64,000 nucleotides of DNA from Nepenthes gracilis (taxonomy: Eukaryota > Streptophyta > Magnoliopsida > Caryophyllales > Nepenthaceae), in the NCBI GenBank assembly GCA_033239525.1, contig BSYO01000004.1:1364001-1428000 (forward strand), read 5' to 3'. A program made the translations under genes and the position numbers. This document shows, one piece after another, positions 23,997 through 37,265 of the stretch. How positions within the stretch are numbered: the stretch's first letter is position 1; every line of letters begins with the position of its first letter. Below the pieces are notes generated by a model. The model saw only the letters and a list, made by a program, of their open reading frames with translations, had not been told where the DNA came from and searched no databases.

Positions 23997-25092
23997 TGTA
24001 CAAATTCGGGTGTTACTTTGTCCCCCTATGTGAGTTGAATTAAAGTAGATCTAGTCTTTGCCACTACGAATGTGGATTCTGTACACCACAACTAAAAATA
24101 GGGGATTAAATGATAGCATGAATCACTTTACTATACGTCTTTCCAACGTTTAAATTAGTAATCTTTATTAACGAATAAAAAGATATGATAATGTAAGAGA
24201 TAATGCGTAGATGCATGAGGAAAGGGGAGCTAAGTGTGGATCGAAGGATTAAGGTTTGGAGAATGCACTCGACGTGCAATGGCTTGGAGGCTAAGGTATA
24301 CTCGACTGAGAGCGGCTTAAAAATAGAGGTGTGCACTACTGGATGTGGTTGAAAGAAAGAGTGTGTTATGTGCCAAGCATGAAGCGGCTTAGAAAGTGAG
24401 ACTTGTGTTCACAGGCTTGAGTAGCTTGAGAAAAAGTGGGAATTCTTTGCTCTTTAAGGGGTGTTCGAGGGTGTAAGATTGCTTTCCTTTTTTTTTTGTA
24501 TGGGTAAAGGGGTATTTATAGTATTAGTATCAATTCTGCCTTCCTTGAGCCTCACGGTTGTGACAGCTACCCCCACCGATATGCTGTGCTATCTCGATGA
24601 TCGCTAGCATTTACTATAGTAACTGTCGCTGTCAGCCAATATTTATTCTTTTGTTAGGGTGATATTAGATATTGCCGCATGATCACTGCCTTTATGAAAT
24701 AATTTGCTGAATTGTAACTACCACCCCAAGTTACGTGCGATTTTGGATAGAATATTTTTCGGGCTATAACTGCCAGCATGGGAAGATATGCAATCTTGGA
24801 CAATATTTAAAGAATATTTGTTGAGTTGCATAGGATAGTTATGATAAGTTTTGCCCACATATTCATACGGTGCTGTGCCACTTGTCAATTAGTGAGCTAG
24901 AGGGGCTCTCATAGGATAGTCCTAATCGTCTGTTTTCAATTGGATGGTCTCGGGTCAACCCACTAGAGTTGACCGCATCACCTCTTGATCCCGAGCCTTT
25001 GTGGAGCCGTGTTATGGGCCGCTACTCTTTGAGCCCTTCCTTTATCCGTGGGCTTAGTTCCTAAACTAGTCCATTTAGGATCGTATCCATCA
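23997..25092 (-). mobile_element. Solo LTR G with perfect ATTAT target duplication
   Basis: A 1096-bp block, plus-strand ends TGTACAAATTCGGG ... GATCGTATCCATCA. It is flanked by ATTAT at 23992-23996 and 25093-25097. A minus-strand TATA box lies at 24511-24521 (plus GGTATTTATAG). It contains two GCGGCTTA units (about 24311 and 24384), as in LTRs B and F. On the minus strand it begins TGATGGATACGATCC, similar to the start of LTR H at 52037. Confidence 0.75.
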
Positions 25093-25097
25093 ATTAT

Positions 25098-28000
25098 ATT
25101 TCAATTTGTGCCATAATCGATTCTCTGATTGGATATGTTTATTGTGAAAAATGTCTATAATTGAACAAAAATGATAAGCGATATCTAACATCCGATAAGA
25201 TAAAGTTAGTATCAAAGGAAGGCCGCACATTTGTAAAAACATTACAATTATACAAAATCTCATAGTTATTTTAACTTAAATATAATATCTCATCTAGTTA
25301 ATATTTATTTTTTTGTAATTAGTTTTATTTTATCTATATAACATCATGACTATTATCATTTAAAATAAAATATTCTAATAAATAAAATAATATTCTTTAA
25401 TTTATCCACATAATGAGAAATAATTGTAAAATATTTTTGACATGAATGTTAATAATATGACTTTGATATTTATGTAAAATAAATTATCATTTAAAAATTT
25501 TTAAAATTACAATTTAAATAAAAATAGCAACATTATTATTAAGATATTATCAAAAGTAATAGAAAAAATCTTATTAAATACTTTATATTCATTTATAATA
25601 TTATTAATTATTTTAAAAATTACAAAAATATTGTACGAATATTCAAAAATTTTAAAATCAATAATTTTTTATAATTCTTATTTTTTAAAAAATTAATGTG
25701 TGGCAATATAAATATAATATAAGTTATTATGTGATAACTATACATCACTAGTATAAAATATGAGATTTTATTTATATTGATTTTTAAATTAATTATTATT
25801 TAAATTATTTAAAAAATAGATAATATCACATTTAATAGTATATTGATATATTTTTGTATATCTAAATTGGAAGCACTTTTGCACATATTTTTTAAACTTG
25901 TAGCATTTTGTCTTAAAAAAAAAAGGCTATTCAAGTTAACAATATATTTTATAAATGCTTCAAAATTTAGCTTTTGATCCTATTAAAGATTTTTGGCCAT
26001 TTATCACCTCAAAATGTTAATTCAATTTAAATTGATGATGGTAATTATCTTATATATTTTTTGTATTAGATATACTTAAAAGTTTTGCAATTATAATTAT
26101 GTTTAATATTTTTATAAATAATCCATCTCTCACCGTAAATATTTTAATTTTAAAAAGCTACTATATACTGGTCAGATATTCTTTTTATGAGGATGACCAG
26201 AACTAGAATAAGTAGTAATATTTAGCATAGATTGTAATTCTGATATTTTAGAATCACTTTTATTATGTGATATAGCCGGTAAGAAAGTATCATAATTTTT
26301 TTTTTCAAATTACTTTCACAATCAAGATTAGAAAATTATGTATTATAACAAATAACTAAATTATAAAATAATAATTTTAATATATAAATTACAGATAATA
26401 ATTAATAATTATATTTGTAATTCAGTATCACTTATCATAGAATAATAGCAATAGGGTAGAGAGAGTAAGTAGAAAAAAGTATATATATATATATAGGCCC
26501 TGCCAGGTATGATACAATTTGCCTACATATTACAAGCTAATGTAGCATGGAGGCTGACTGTTTTTGGACCTAGTATGGTACATGGCATTAGATTATGTCA
26601 AGTACAATCTAATATTATTTGCATAAGGTAGTACCATAAATAATAATATTATCTATTTATTACCTATATCGAGTTGACCACTGTTCCTCATGGGTAGGGG
26701 TTGATCTATGATTCTTTTTTAATAGAATTGTAATAATTAATAAATAAATTATATATGCCAATTAAAAATATTTAGTAGATAAAAAAAATTATTTTAGCTA
26801 TTATTATCACTATATATAACTTATTATTTATATAATTTTTTGAGTGAAAGGTGAATTTGCTCATGGGGCTTTATTCTTCATTTTTTGTGCTTTTTTTTTT
26901 TTTTTCATTTTTGGTAGCAATATGCTATCAAAGGAAGTGTCTAATTAAAACTTGTGCCAAAACAACCAACTTATAGGAAATTTTAATTATTTTAGAAGGC
27001 TTTTTAAAAATATATAATTTATGCTTATTACAAAAGTTGTTCACTAGCAACACCAGACAAGCAAAGACTGTCAGCTTTATAATGTGGGTTTGCCAATATT
27101 ATTGGAATAATAGCTCTGAAATTAAGAATTACTTATCCTTTTTTTATAATTTTTATTTTAGAAAAATATAATATAGTGGAGCTAATTCAAATGTCTCAGA
27201 TAAAATAAAAATAACCCCCATATTTAAAGACTCGAATTTATTTTATCTTCTTACCTGTGTATATAAGATAAAAATTCAAAAATTAATAATTCAAATTTTT
27301 TATCTATGTATTTAAAGGGATAAATTATATTTCATTGATATTGAATTACCACAAATTATACTATAAAATAAAAATAATCATATTAATAGCAGGTCTGATT
27401 TCCTATTTAATCTAATCATTTCTTTTTGCATGGGATTTAATGTTGATTGAAGAGTTATATTAATGTGGTTTTAACTCTTTAAGTAGCTATGCAACAACTA
27501 TAGTCTTAATGTATGTAACTTGATGTGAATAGAAAAGCTATATAATTAACAAGGTTATAAGATATCAATATCATGATTACTTTAAATAGAAGATGTGCGT
27601 GATAGAAACCAAAAACAAACTAGATGTTGACTTTTAGCAGCCAAACACGATTTGAATATATATATATATAGCCTCAAAAAAATTGTAATTTTATTTTAAG
27701 GAAATTATTATTTTAAGGAAGATTGTATTTATTTAATTAAAAGTGCAATTGAAATAGAAGTCAAATAACTAATTTATTTTAGAGTTTATGATAGTTTTTG
27801 TTTCTAACACTTAAAAATCACGATTTTCAATCAATGGCTACCATCATGTCAACTATTTTTCAATTACATTTAATTGAAATTAAATTTTAATCTGATATTA
27901 GTCAGATTTAAATAAAAATTTATGCCCACTGAATTTAATTGGACCAAAAATTATAATCATGTTCATCCAAAATTTAAAATTGGGTTAATTTATAAATGTT

Positions 28001-29770
28001 CTACATTTTAAAGTATTTTTATTTTATAAATTTATAATATAAAAATATCTAAAAATATAAATATTTTAAACTTTTAATATATAGATTAAAAATATTAACT
28101 GAAACATATAATTAAATAAATAATATTTATATTATAAAATTATTAATTATATAAAAATACAATCCACTCAAATGATTTGTTTAAGCTTGATATTCATTTA
28201 AAATAAAAATATTACTATAAAAAATTATAATATACGCCAAATTTGCCAAATTAGTCACTTTTATATGTAATTATTTATTGCCTAAAAAATAAATAATAAA
28301 ACATAATTTTTTGATATTGTATGTCCATAATAATAATAATAAGGATGAATATAAATCAATTTTGTACAAATTAGATGATAATCCATAATCAAATTACATA
28401 TTATGGTTTAAATTTTATCAAATTAAGCCGAATTGTTACTCAAGCCAAACAACCCAAACCAACAATGTCAGGTAGGTTATATTTGGATGGTTTATGTGTT
28501 TATAGTGCTATGCTAATTATTTTAAAAATTATTTATTTAATTTTATATATTATATATAAAAATTAAAACAAATAAGTACTAATATTTACATAACAATATA
28601 TGTGTCAAATAATATAAAAAATACAGTAAAAGTATATAATATGAAAAAAAATAATATTACGAGTAAAAAAAAATTATTAATTGTTTAAAATACTCCAATA
28701 TTTAGTATAAATTAGGTCCACAGTATTATTGTGAGAAACATATCTATAAGATGCTATTTAATAAAAATAAAAATATAAAATAATAAAATATAATATTTGT
28801 GTAAATAAACATTATTTAATATATTTTTTAAACTTTTTAATATGATCAAAATATTATACAATATAATAATAATAATTTATTTCTAATATAATAATAGTCA
28901 ACAATAAATAAGGATACGTAACAATTCAAATGACACTAAATATTCAAAAATCTATATGTTCACCCGCATATATGTATGGGGGGTTTGGCCTGAGTTTCAT
29001 CAAACCGTGACCAAATGGAAAATGTGATTTACATAAATATTAAATTATAATCAAAATATATATATGTCAAAACATCATCGGGGCTTGATTTGACTTTGTT
29101 GGGATGATTTGGACTGGACTGATTTTTTTATTTAGCTTTGTATAATAAATATATCTTAATTAAATTCTATAATATTTTAAATTTATTACAATAATTAAAT
29201 TAAATAGTTTAAATTGTACAATTAATTTAATATATATATATATTTAATTTCATATGTATACTATATTAGCAATATTTTTATTTTTTTAAAAAAATTACAC
29301 TAAATTAGGGATTAATATTTTTTTTAGTAATTGAGATTAATAATTTTATAAATTATGTCTAAGCTAAAATTTGAAAGTCACAGTAGATATTTAAACGGTA
29401 CAGTGTTAATATTTACGTTTTAAAATAGAGATACGTTATTTTTTTATAATTTATTTTTTTAGTATTTAAAATGTTTAAAGTAATTTACAAAAAAATAAAA
29501 AAAATTATTTTATTTTATATTTTTATAATTTTAATAATATTCAATTTTTATTTTTTGTTTATTAATTTGGTAGCCTAACTCCCACAATGCTAATTTCACA
29601 TACCCTATATATTATTGAATTCCAAACACATTGATGAAATATCAAATTTCCAATAGATAATTTAATATGATAGATAACAAAAATAATTTTCTGTTTTAAA
29701 GAATTAATAATATATATTTTTGGTAATTGAATAATTAATAATACAACTACGTACACTGTAATGTAATTTT
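25098..29770. other. 4.7 kb AT-rich gene desert
   Basis: Almost entirely A+T with scattered TA runs (about 26480-26500, 27655-27670, 29230-29245). The few ORFs are short and unrecognised. 26500-26640 is somewhat less AT-rich but unidentified. Confidence 0.55.
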
Positions 29771-31146
29771 GGTTACCGACTTCAACTGCTGTTTATATTC
29801 TACCAAACAAACGCGCAGATTCATTAACGCCGTCACCGAAACCGTCAAAAAAGGACCGCACTACTCTCGAATTTCCACGAACGAGATGAAGACCAAGACG
29901 AAAAGAATAACCAGAATCTCCCTCTATATCGCTCTCCATGCCCTTTCCCCACCATATTTTCGGTCTCTGTCACCTTCTATCTCTAGTGCTCTATCCATGT
30001 GAAGCTTTGGACCAAAGGCGTTCTCTTTCAGGTTCACCGCCACCGTATTTTTGCGTAGTTTTTAGGGTTTATGTGGACTGTCGATGCTTTTTGGCAGACG
30101 AAAATTAAGGTAGCTGTTTGTTAAGTTGATCAGTTAAGAGCTCAATCATCAAATTCATGAACTCTTAGTATGCTCAGTGTTTTCTTACTGTTCCTTCTCA
30201 GCGCTCTTGGGCCATTGATTCGGGTCTTCTTCCCGGAGTGTTTAGGAAAATTTTGAATTTCTTTAATTTTTAGGGATTGATCCTGGGTATATCGCTTAAA
30301 AATGATTCTATAATAGCCTAGCGTGTACTGATCACTGTTTTTTTTTTTTTCCGTTTGTGCGTGCGCGCGCGTGCGTGCGTGTGTGTTTAGAAGGTTCGTT
30401 GCCAAATCGATTCAATGTTTACTATCGTTGATTTTTCTTGCTCTGCATTATGAAATTTTGTTCCTTCCCGATTTTGAATTGGGTATTATATTTGTAGATG
30501 TCAGTTCTGGTAGATGAGAACTGTTTCATCGAAATGTAAGTTTTTAGTATTGAACTTTACTGTTTTTTCCTTTTCTTTTTTGATTCGAGTCTCATGCATC
30601 CATTCGTCATGCAACTGGTTTATTTTTAGTCTATAATTTAATTGTTGAGATGGAAATATCCATTATCAGGGGGGATAATTTTGATTATTTTATTTGCATT
30701 TGTTTATCTATCTTTTTTGAGGGAGCTTGCCTTTGCGGTCTTGTTGTATGGAACGTACATAATCATGAAGCCCCATCTCTATTGGGATGCACTAAGATTT
30801 TATCATGGTGTGGTGGATGTTGTAGTCTGCTTTCTGTTTCTAGTTCCAATTTCGTAATGAAATTTCATTTATTTGTTATTACCAGATTTAGCTAAGATGT
30901 TTTGGAGTGTTGGCTGTTTCAGTTTACAAGTAATAATTGTTCTGGGTTCTGAGTTTCTATGCTGTGTTGCACAGTTTGCGCTACAAAGTATATAGCTGTT
31001 GTTTGATCTTAATTCCATGCTTGCCTTTTTTTTTGGAATTAATTGTGGTATCTTTTCCTTTCAAATGAGCCTATGTTCTGCGTGGTATACTTGGGGTAAT
31101 TGAGCTGGTATTTGACACTGAGGAAAAATCTCAATTGAATATGCAG
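29771..31146 (+). promoter_or_regulatory. Promoter, leader and 5'UTR intron of the RING gene
   Basis: GC content rises at 29771. A C/T-rich leader-like stretch runs to about 30110, where AATTAAG/GTAGCTG is a possible donor. The intron would end at the acceptor ATATGCAG (31146), fifteen bases before the ATG. The intron holds a T tract and a (GT/GC)n microsatellite at 30357-30386. Start site and donor are inferred. Confidence 0.5.
30357..30386 (+). repeat. GT/GC dinucleotide microsatellite
   Basis: Alternating purine-pyrimidine tract (GTGCGTGCGCGCGCGTGCGT followed by GCGTGTGTGT) in the 5'UTR intron of the RING gene. Such tracts favour Z-DNA. Confidence 0.85.
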
Positions 31147-31161
31147 TTTATCTGATTGAAA

Positions 31162-34100
31162 ATGGGAGGTGCCTGCTGCGTTGCTGCTAGAGACAAAACA
31201 ATACAACATGGATCTAGGAGCGATATTTTGCTTAGAAATGTTCGATACTCACCATCATGGAGTTTTCGATGGGATAATCGAGGCCGCGTAGCTGGTGAAG
31301 AAACTTCTATAAATTGGTTGCCCGATGGAATCGGCAGGAGTGATGTGCTGGACATAAAATCAACAGCAGGGGTATCTGCACAGGCATCAGATGGAGGTAG
31401 TTCGTTGGAAAACTACACAACTGGATCATTGTGCAAGTCACCAATTAATGAAGCAACTGTTAGAAGCTTGAGGCCTTCTGCTTCTGGTATAGCTCTGAAT
31501 TCAAGGTTTCATATTTCTTTTGTTTAGTACCTTTATGTTTTACTGATTTATTATATTGGAATTAGCAACGAGTTTGGAACTATCTTTTTTTTTTTTTTCC
31601 TTTCAAACATCAAAAACTGCAATGCTTGCAGGAAAGCTTCAAAAGAAAAACAGTGGTGAAGGGTTTATTATTTGCACTAAAATAGGATAGATGGTAAGGT
31701 GCCACATCTGACATCAGACTTCCACCAAAAAATTTTGGCCTTTATAAAGGCTGCGAGAAATTCTATTATTTTTGCAGTCTTCATGTCTTTACACGTGCTT
31801 CACGGGGTCTTATGATGTTTCTCCATAGGCAGCAGTGGAACTAGATTTGATTGCTTTTCATGACATAGATGGATCAATCAATAGGTTGTCCATTAATAAG
31901 CTGTTATCCTTTGATGTCCAATGTCAGATCTTTGTAATGATTGATTCTTTTCCTTATGTCCTGTGGCATGACTGCCTTGGAATTATTTAGCGTGAGAGGA
32001 GATTTGCATCATAAATCATCTCGGTGGGATTTTCTTCCCTACCAAACTACAAAACCAGAAATTTTCTTTTTCAGTGTCACCGATTTTCTAGGCAAAACGA
32101 GGGATGGTGACTTCTATAAATTGTCTAACATGTTAGCAACCAAAGAGTTTCCAAATTGTTATAGGACTGAGGAGAAACTTTTAGCTCACTTCATCACCAT
32201 CGATTGATTTTGTTGTGCATACTCTTTGATAATAAAAAAGCACATAAATAATACATTATTATTAAAGGCAAAGTAATCTGCATACATGTGACAAGTAACA
32301 CATACACGATAATACCTAATACCAACTATTGCTATTTGAGAAGCATTAACACCTAAATTCACCATAGGGTAAACCCTTACTGTGTACCTGTGCTCTTGTA
32401 ACATGAATGGGGCAACAAACCAGAAAAAGGAAAAAAGCCTTGAAGCAGTTTGACAACTTGATTTATGATTCCTCAAAGGTAGATGGTCTTCTAGTATTGA
32501 GGTATTTGAGAGAGACATTTGCTCTGTTCTCCCTCTGTTGTGCTCTCCATTTATTTCATCTTCTTCCATCTCGGTCTTCCTTTTGTCTATAAGCTGCCAT
32601 TTTTTTATGCTATTCCAATAATAAGCTGTGATTCTGTTTTTCCCGAGAGATTCTCCCAAATTCCTTAAAAGAGAAACCAGACACCCCCCTTGTTTAGATT
32701 CTTCCTTTAACATAATAAGAACATTCTGTGTGCAAATTTACCCACCATAATAGGAAAATTCTGTGTACAGAGTAATTCATGTACAGAGCTTATAGAGGAA
32801 GTAAGAGTAGGTCCCACATACCCAACCTTTATTTCTTCTCTGCAGAAATCTACGGAATAGGGAATGACATAGGTAAGTGGACTGAACTGACATTTTGGAT
32901 ATGCCTTTACAAATTGTATAGTAAGTGGAAAAACAATTATCACTTGCTTCGTAGTTGATGTTTTTCAATAATGTCATGTCTGCTTATGGGTTTCACTCAG
33001 GGTTCAACTTTTGGTATTTCCTTATTTGGATGAGTCTGGCAGAAATTGAATATTCACTCATGTAAAAAGAACTAGTGATGTGGACTATGACTTGTTGTTG
33101 GCATCAATGTACTCAATTGTGGAGCATGCGTGGAAGCTGTTTGTGTTGGTATAATTTGGTCCCTCTCAAATAGTGAAAGTATGTTCGAAAATATAATCTG
33201 AAAGATGACATTGGGCTTCTTGAACATTGAAATTATATGCTTCGTGTTATTTTGTTCATGCATCCTCCATTCACAATATCGTTTACTGAACATTACTCTG
33301 TCATGGTTGCTCAAGGCCGTGTCCCGTTTTTGGACTTATTTTGTGTATGAAGCTTTTCGCATGTAGGCCAGTACTCTAGTCCAGAACTGAGGTTTAATCT
33401 CTCTGTTTTCTGTGTTAGAGCTTTCTTACTCAGAAGTTCCTTTTTATTTTTTTCATTTTTGAGCTGTCCTTCCATGATTCATCCTGTGCTGATAGATACT
33501 GTTATATGAGGAATATAATTTTGTTCCAGCAGCTTATCTTAGTGGGTAATCACTGGATTTAGACTTTAGAGAGGTCACTGTTTGGTCATTTAGCTATTTT
33601 GTTAACTAATAAAACCGATTTTTGGCCCTGGGATAATCATCACAGGTCTGTTAGGATTTGTGAATGGTTCTTGCATCTTCTGCAAAACAGAAGGATGTAT
33701 GCTCTTATTGTGATATTTTCCTGTGCTCCAAGGGAAGAATAGATATGCTGCACTCAAATAATGGAAGCGGATATTATTTGAAGTCTGTTTTCATTGTTTT
33801 GATTTATGTCTTCCCCTTTGTCTTCATTGCAGGTAAATCTATCTCTACAGACATGTCTGTGGAGGTACGCCTGGAAACTCTGGTCTAATGTTCGCCTGAG
33901 ATGCTTCTTGTTATGCTTGTTGCAGAAAACTTGACCGTTTCATATTTTTAATCACATTTCAGGTGAAGGATTCAATCAAGTCTGCGTATGTTTCATATAC
34001 TGCTGCTGTTAAACTGTCACCGTCAGCACACTCAACACCTTCTGTATCAATGTCGCCTTTGTCATCCCAAAGTCGTTTGCCTACGTCCACCATGACCCCA

Positions 34101-34889
34101 TCAAGGTGGGTCTATCCTTCTCCATCTCACAGCTCTGGAAGGAACTCGCCAGGCATAATTTCGATTTCTGAAGAAAGGCAGGTATCTTATTCACTTCCTG
34201 CTGGCGGCAATGAATCAACTAGAGCATCCCATGGCAAGTCTTCAGATGGCTGGTCCCTGCTTGCATTCTCGGAACTCCTTTCCACATCACATAGAGAAAT
34301 GTTATCTTTTGATAGCGAGTCGTCTAGCTTGACTCGTGATAATAAGATAACTTGTTCAAATTATCAGAATTCTGGATATGTTGCCTATGATATGCTGACT
34401 TGTGGGGTTTGCTCAAAGCTCTTGACTGAGAAATCTGCATGGAGTAGCCAGAAGATTATTGCTAGCAACGAATTGTCAATGGTTGCCGTTTTGATATGTG
34501 GGCATGTTTACCATGCTGAGTGCCTGGAGAATATAACACCCGAAACCAACAAATATGATCCTGCTTGCCCCGTATGTACTTTAGGGGAGAAGCAGGCCCT
34601 GATATTGTCGGGGAAAGTGCTTAAGGCGGAAAGGGACTTGAAGGTTAGAAGTTACAAAAAGTCTAAAAATGGGATGTTGGGTGCTGACAACTCCATAGGG
34701 TTCGATTATTGGAAGGATAATGGAGGAAAGGATTCCAAGATGAGTTCCAGTTCTAGCTTGAAGAGCTCATCAGGAAAGCGTTTCTTGGGGAGGTATTTCA
34801 CATTTGGATCAAAGAGAGCTAAATCTACATCAGAAACTACATCATTTAAAAGAAACGGGTTATTCTGCTCAAAATCTAGCAAGGAGTGA
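31162..34889 (+). CDS. RING-H2 finger protein, probable E3 ubiquitin ligase, three exons
   Basis: Exons 31162-31486, 33833-33864 (only 32 bp) and 33963-34889 encode 427 aa with matching splice phases. The RING-H2 domain (about 266-324) has ligands CGVC, then CGHVYHAEC, then CPVC. Before it is a long Ser/Pro-rich region (SPSAHSTPSVSMSPLSSQS); after it a basic Ser-rich tail (KMSSSSSLKSSSGKRFLG). The N-terminus MGGACCVAARD has Gly2 and Cys5-Cys6, a pattern for myristoylation plus palmitoylation, so membrane attachment is likely. No transmembrane segment is seen. It resembles uncharacterised plant RING proteins starting MGG-CC; the substrate is unknown. Reading past 31486 would add the alternative tail IALNSRFHISFV. 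The 2.3-kb intron 1 holds no recognised element. Confidence 0.85.
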
Positions 34890-35900
34890 GCTGCTCCAAG
34901 TGTTGATACTTTCAGAGGTAACCAAAGAATTTTTTCCTTTCCCAGTTGCTTTGGCTAATCATATTATTGTGTCCATATTCTGAGACCTTTATTTTACCGA
35001 GGAAAAGTTTGTTTTGTCGTACATCAAGAAGTTCAAAACACATCTTAACAATGGTTGCTAATGTCCAACATATTGTATACATGAATCTATTGAGAGAAAC
35101 TCAAACAAGGGTTTCTACAAGTGTATATGTTCTTTCTTTCATTACCTCCCCCTAACAAGGTTTTATAAATAGTTGGACATAGTCACAATATATCTCAAAA
35201 TCCCGGCTTTTGCCAAAAAAAGCAAACTAGCAGAGTCCCTTGCCTCTTTTTTGAATTCGGGACACAACTCAAAAATAAGCACAAACTCACGGATAATGAA
35301 GTAGATACAGAGACATTGTTTACTTTTGTTTTGTATCATGTGATCGTACCTATAACTAATATCTAGAAGCGCTACAAGTTCAAGAGGCAGTACTCCTTTT
35401 GTTGGTTATAGATTCAAATCACTCCAACAAGTCTCAGGATTTTTACACAAAAGTAAATATGGTTATTTAATTTGATTTTGTATGACATCCTCCAACAATC
35501 ATGTCGAACTACAAGTTTTATGTACATGACACCCAAAATAAAATGTTTTTATAAGCTTCATTTTTGGAGGTGCAATAATAATATCCATGATCGTAATCAT
35601 ATTCAACTGTGTTTTTAAATTGATTCGGTGGTTTATTGTAACACTTCAATTTAATCTCTGCAGGTCTCTGTTTCTTCAAATTTTTTCCCACTATACAGGT
35701 AACCATTGATTTCTGTTCCATTCCAGTTGGTCAGATTCCACAGATATGGATTCAGTAAGCTCCCTGATGCAAATGATTTTAGCTTGTAATGCGACTTTGA
35801 AAAGAAGAAAGCAAAATAATACATAGCATTGGAAATCCTTGCGCAGGACATAATAGGGTAAATCATAGTGCATGGTCGCTTTTAATGTACTGTACATTCA
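34890..35900 (+). other. 3' UTR of the RING gene, possibly with an intron
   Basis: A donor-like GAG/GTAACC at about 34917 and an acceptor-like CTCTGCAG at about 35664 could bracket a 3'UTR intron of about 750 bp. Short minus-strand ORFs here are not recognisable. Confidence 0.3.
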
Positions 35901-36950
35901 GATCTGTCTTTTTAAAAAAAAAAAAAATTCATGAAACTTGATATGATTTGATAAGAGTGAACTGTGGCGTTCATTAGCATCCCCTCTTGATGATTTGGTG
36001 AGTTTATGATGTCTTTTAATTGTGTTTAATAATTATACAATGTGGGAATTTTATGTATTAGGAAGGGTGATTTTGTAAAGGAAACAAAATCTTTGGATTT
36101 ATCTGATGTTTTTACGTAAATTTTTTGAATTAATTATATAATATGGTGAAAATAATATATTATAGGTTATTTATGTGACAGTAAGTTTCATTTTTTTAAT
36201 TTAATCCCTGGAGTACTTAATGTAGGTTAAAATTTTGGATTAATGCACGTCTTTCCAGTAAGTAAATAATTATATTTTCTTTGTTAATGTAATAAATTAT
36301 TTACTTTTTTCTTATCTATATTAATAAAAAAATTAAATAATTTAAAGATAGCAATTTTAAAATAATTTTAAAATTTTACCGTCACTCTCGTAACTTTCAT
36401 GATGAAAGAAACGCACCTGGCGAAAGGTTGTTAAAAGCTCATTAGATCACGTCTATCTTAACACAGAAAAATAGAATTCTGAACCCGAAAATCATAATTT
36501 TTGAGAAATACCATTATCTTTTTAGATTAAATTTTTAAAAAAATTAAAAAAAAATTATATTATGTCTACGATATATTAAAAGATTGTTGTAAAATAAGTA
36601 TATGAGTTATTTGATTATTCTTTTTTTTTTTAACCTGAGAAACTGCATCTCATTTTCAAAGTATGGTTGAATATAAATTTGATAATTTAAATATTTTTAT
36701 TTTGAAATTTTATTTTAACTTTTTACAATTATTACTAAAAAAATAATATTAAATATTATCAATAAGGGATTACTATAATACCACTATTTATTTAAAAATA
36801 ATAGTTTTTTTTAAGATTTTTTATAAAATTTGACCACCTATTAAAATATATAAAATTTATGTTTTTTTACTGATTAGTTATATCATTATGATATATATAT
36901 TTATTTATTTTTTATAAATCTGACGACAATAAATTCTCCAGGCACGAGTA
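35901..36950. other. AT-rich intergenic spacer
   Basis: Nothing gene-like; long A/T runs up to the dehydrin promoter. Confidence 0.5.
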
Positions 36951-36954
36951 AAGA

Positions 36955-37087
36955 ACGCGTGTCAATCCTTTTCAAACGTGGAGCCATCTCAGCATTCTCT
37001 AATGCCACGTGTGAGAAACTGCTAACGTGCCCCTCCAGTGTTACCGCCACGTCATCGCATTGTACGAGCATTGCTCCATCTATAAAT
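36955..37087 (+). promoter_or_regulatory. Dehydrin promoter: CE3-like element, ABREs, TATA box
   Basis: ACGCGTGTC at 36955-36963 matches the core of coupling element 3. CCACGTGTG (37005-37013) is a strong ABRE/G-box, and CCGCCACGTCATC (37044-37056) holds a second ACGT core. AACGTG cores also lie at 36975-36980 and 37024-37029. A TATA box (CTATAAATC) is at 37080-37088, about 180 bp before the ATG. ABRE plus a coupling element is the classic arrangement for ABA induction through ABF/AREB bZIP factors, so ABA, drought or seed expression is expected (inference). Confidence 0.75.
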
Positions 37088-37265
37088 CGAACAGCATGAA
37101 CAACGTCCACAGTCGGTTACCGTCGTCAAAAGTCCAAAATATTAAAAAATTAAAAGATAAAAAAGAGGAGAAAAGTTCTCTGTTCAGCGGAATTGCCGCG
37201 CTGGATGATGTATTGTTTGTAATTGAGTTCCATCTGCTTTTGGATTAACTTTCGGAATAGAAATA

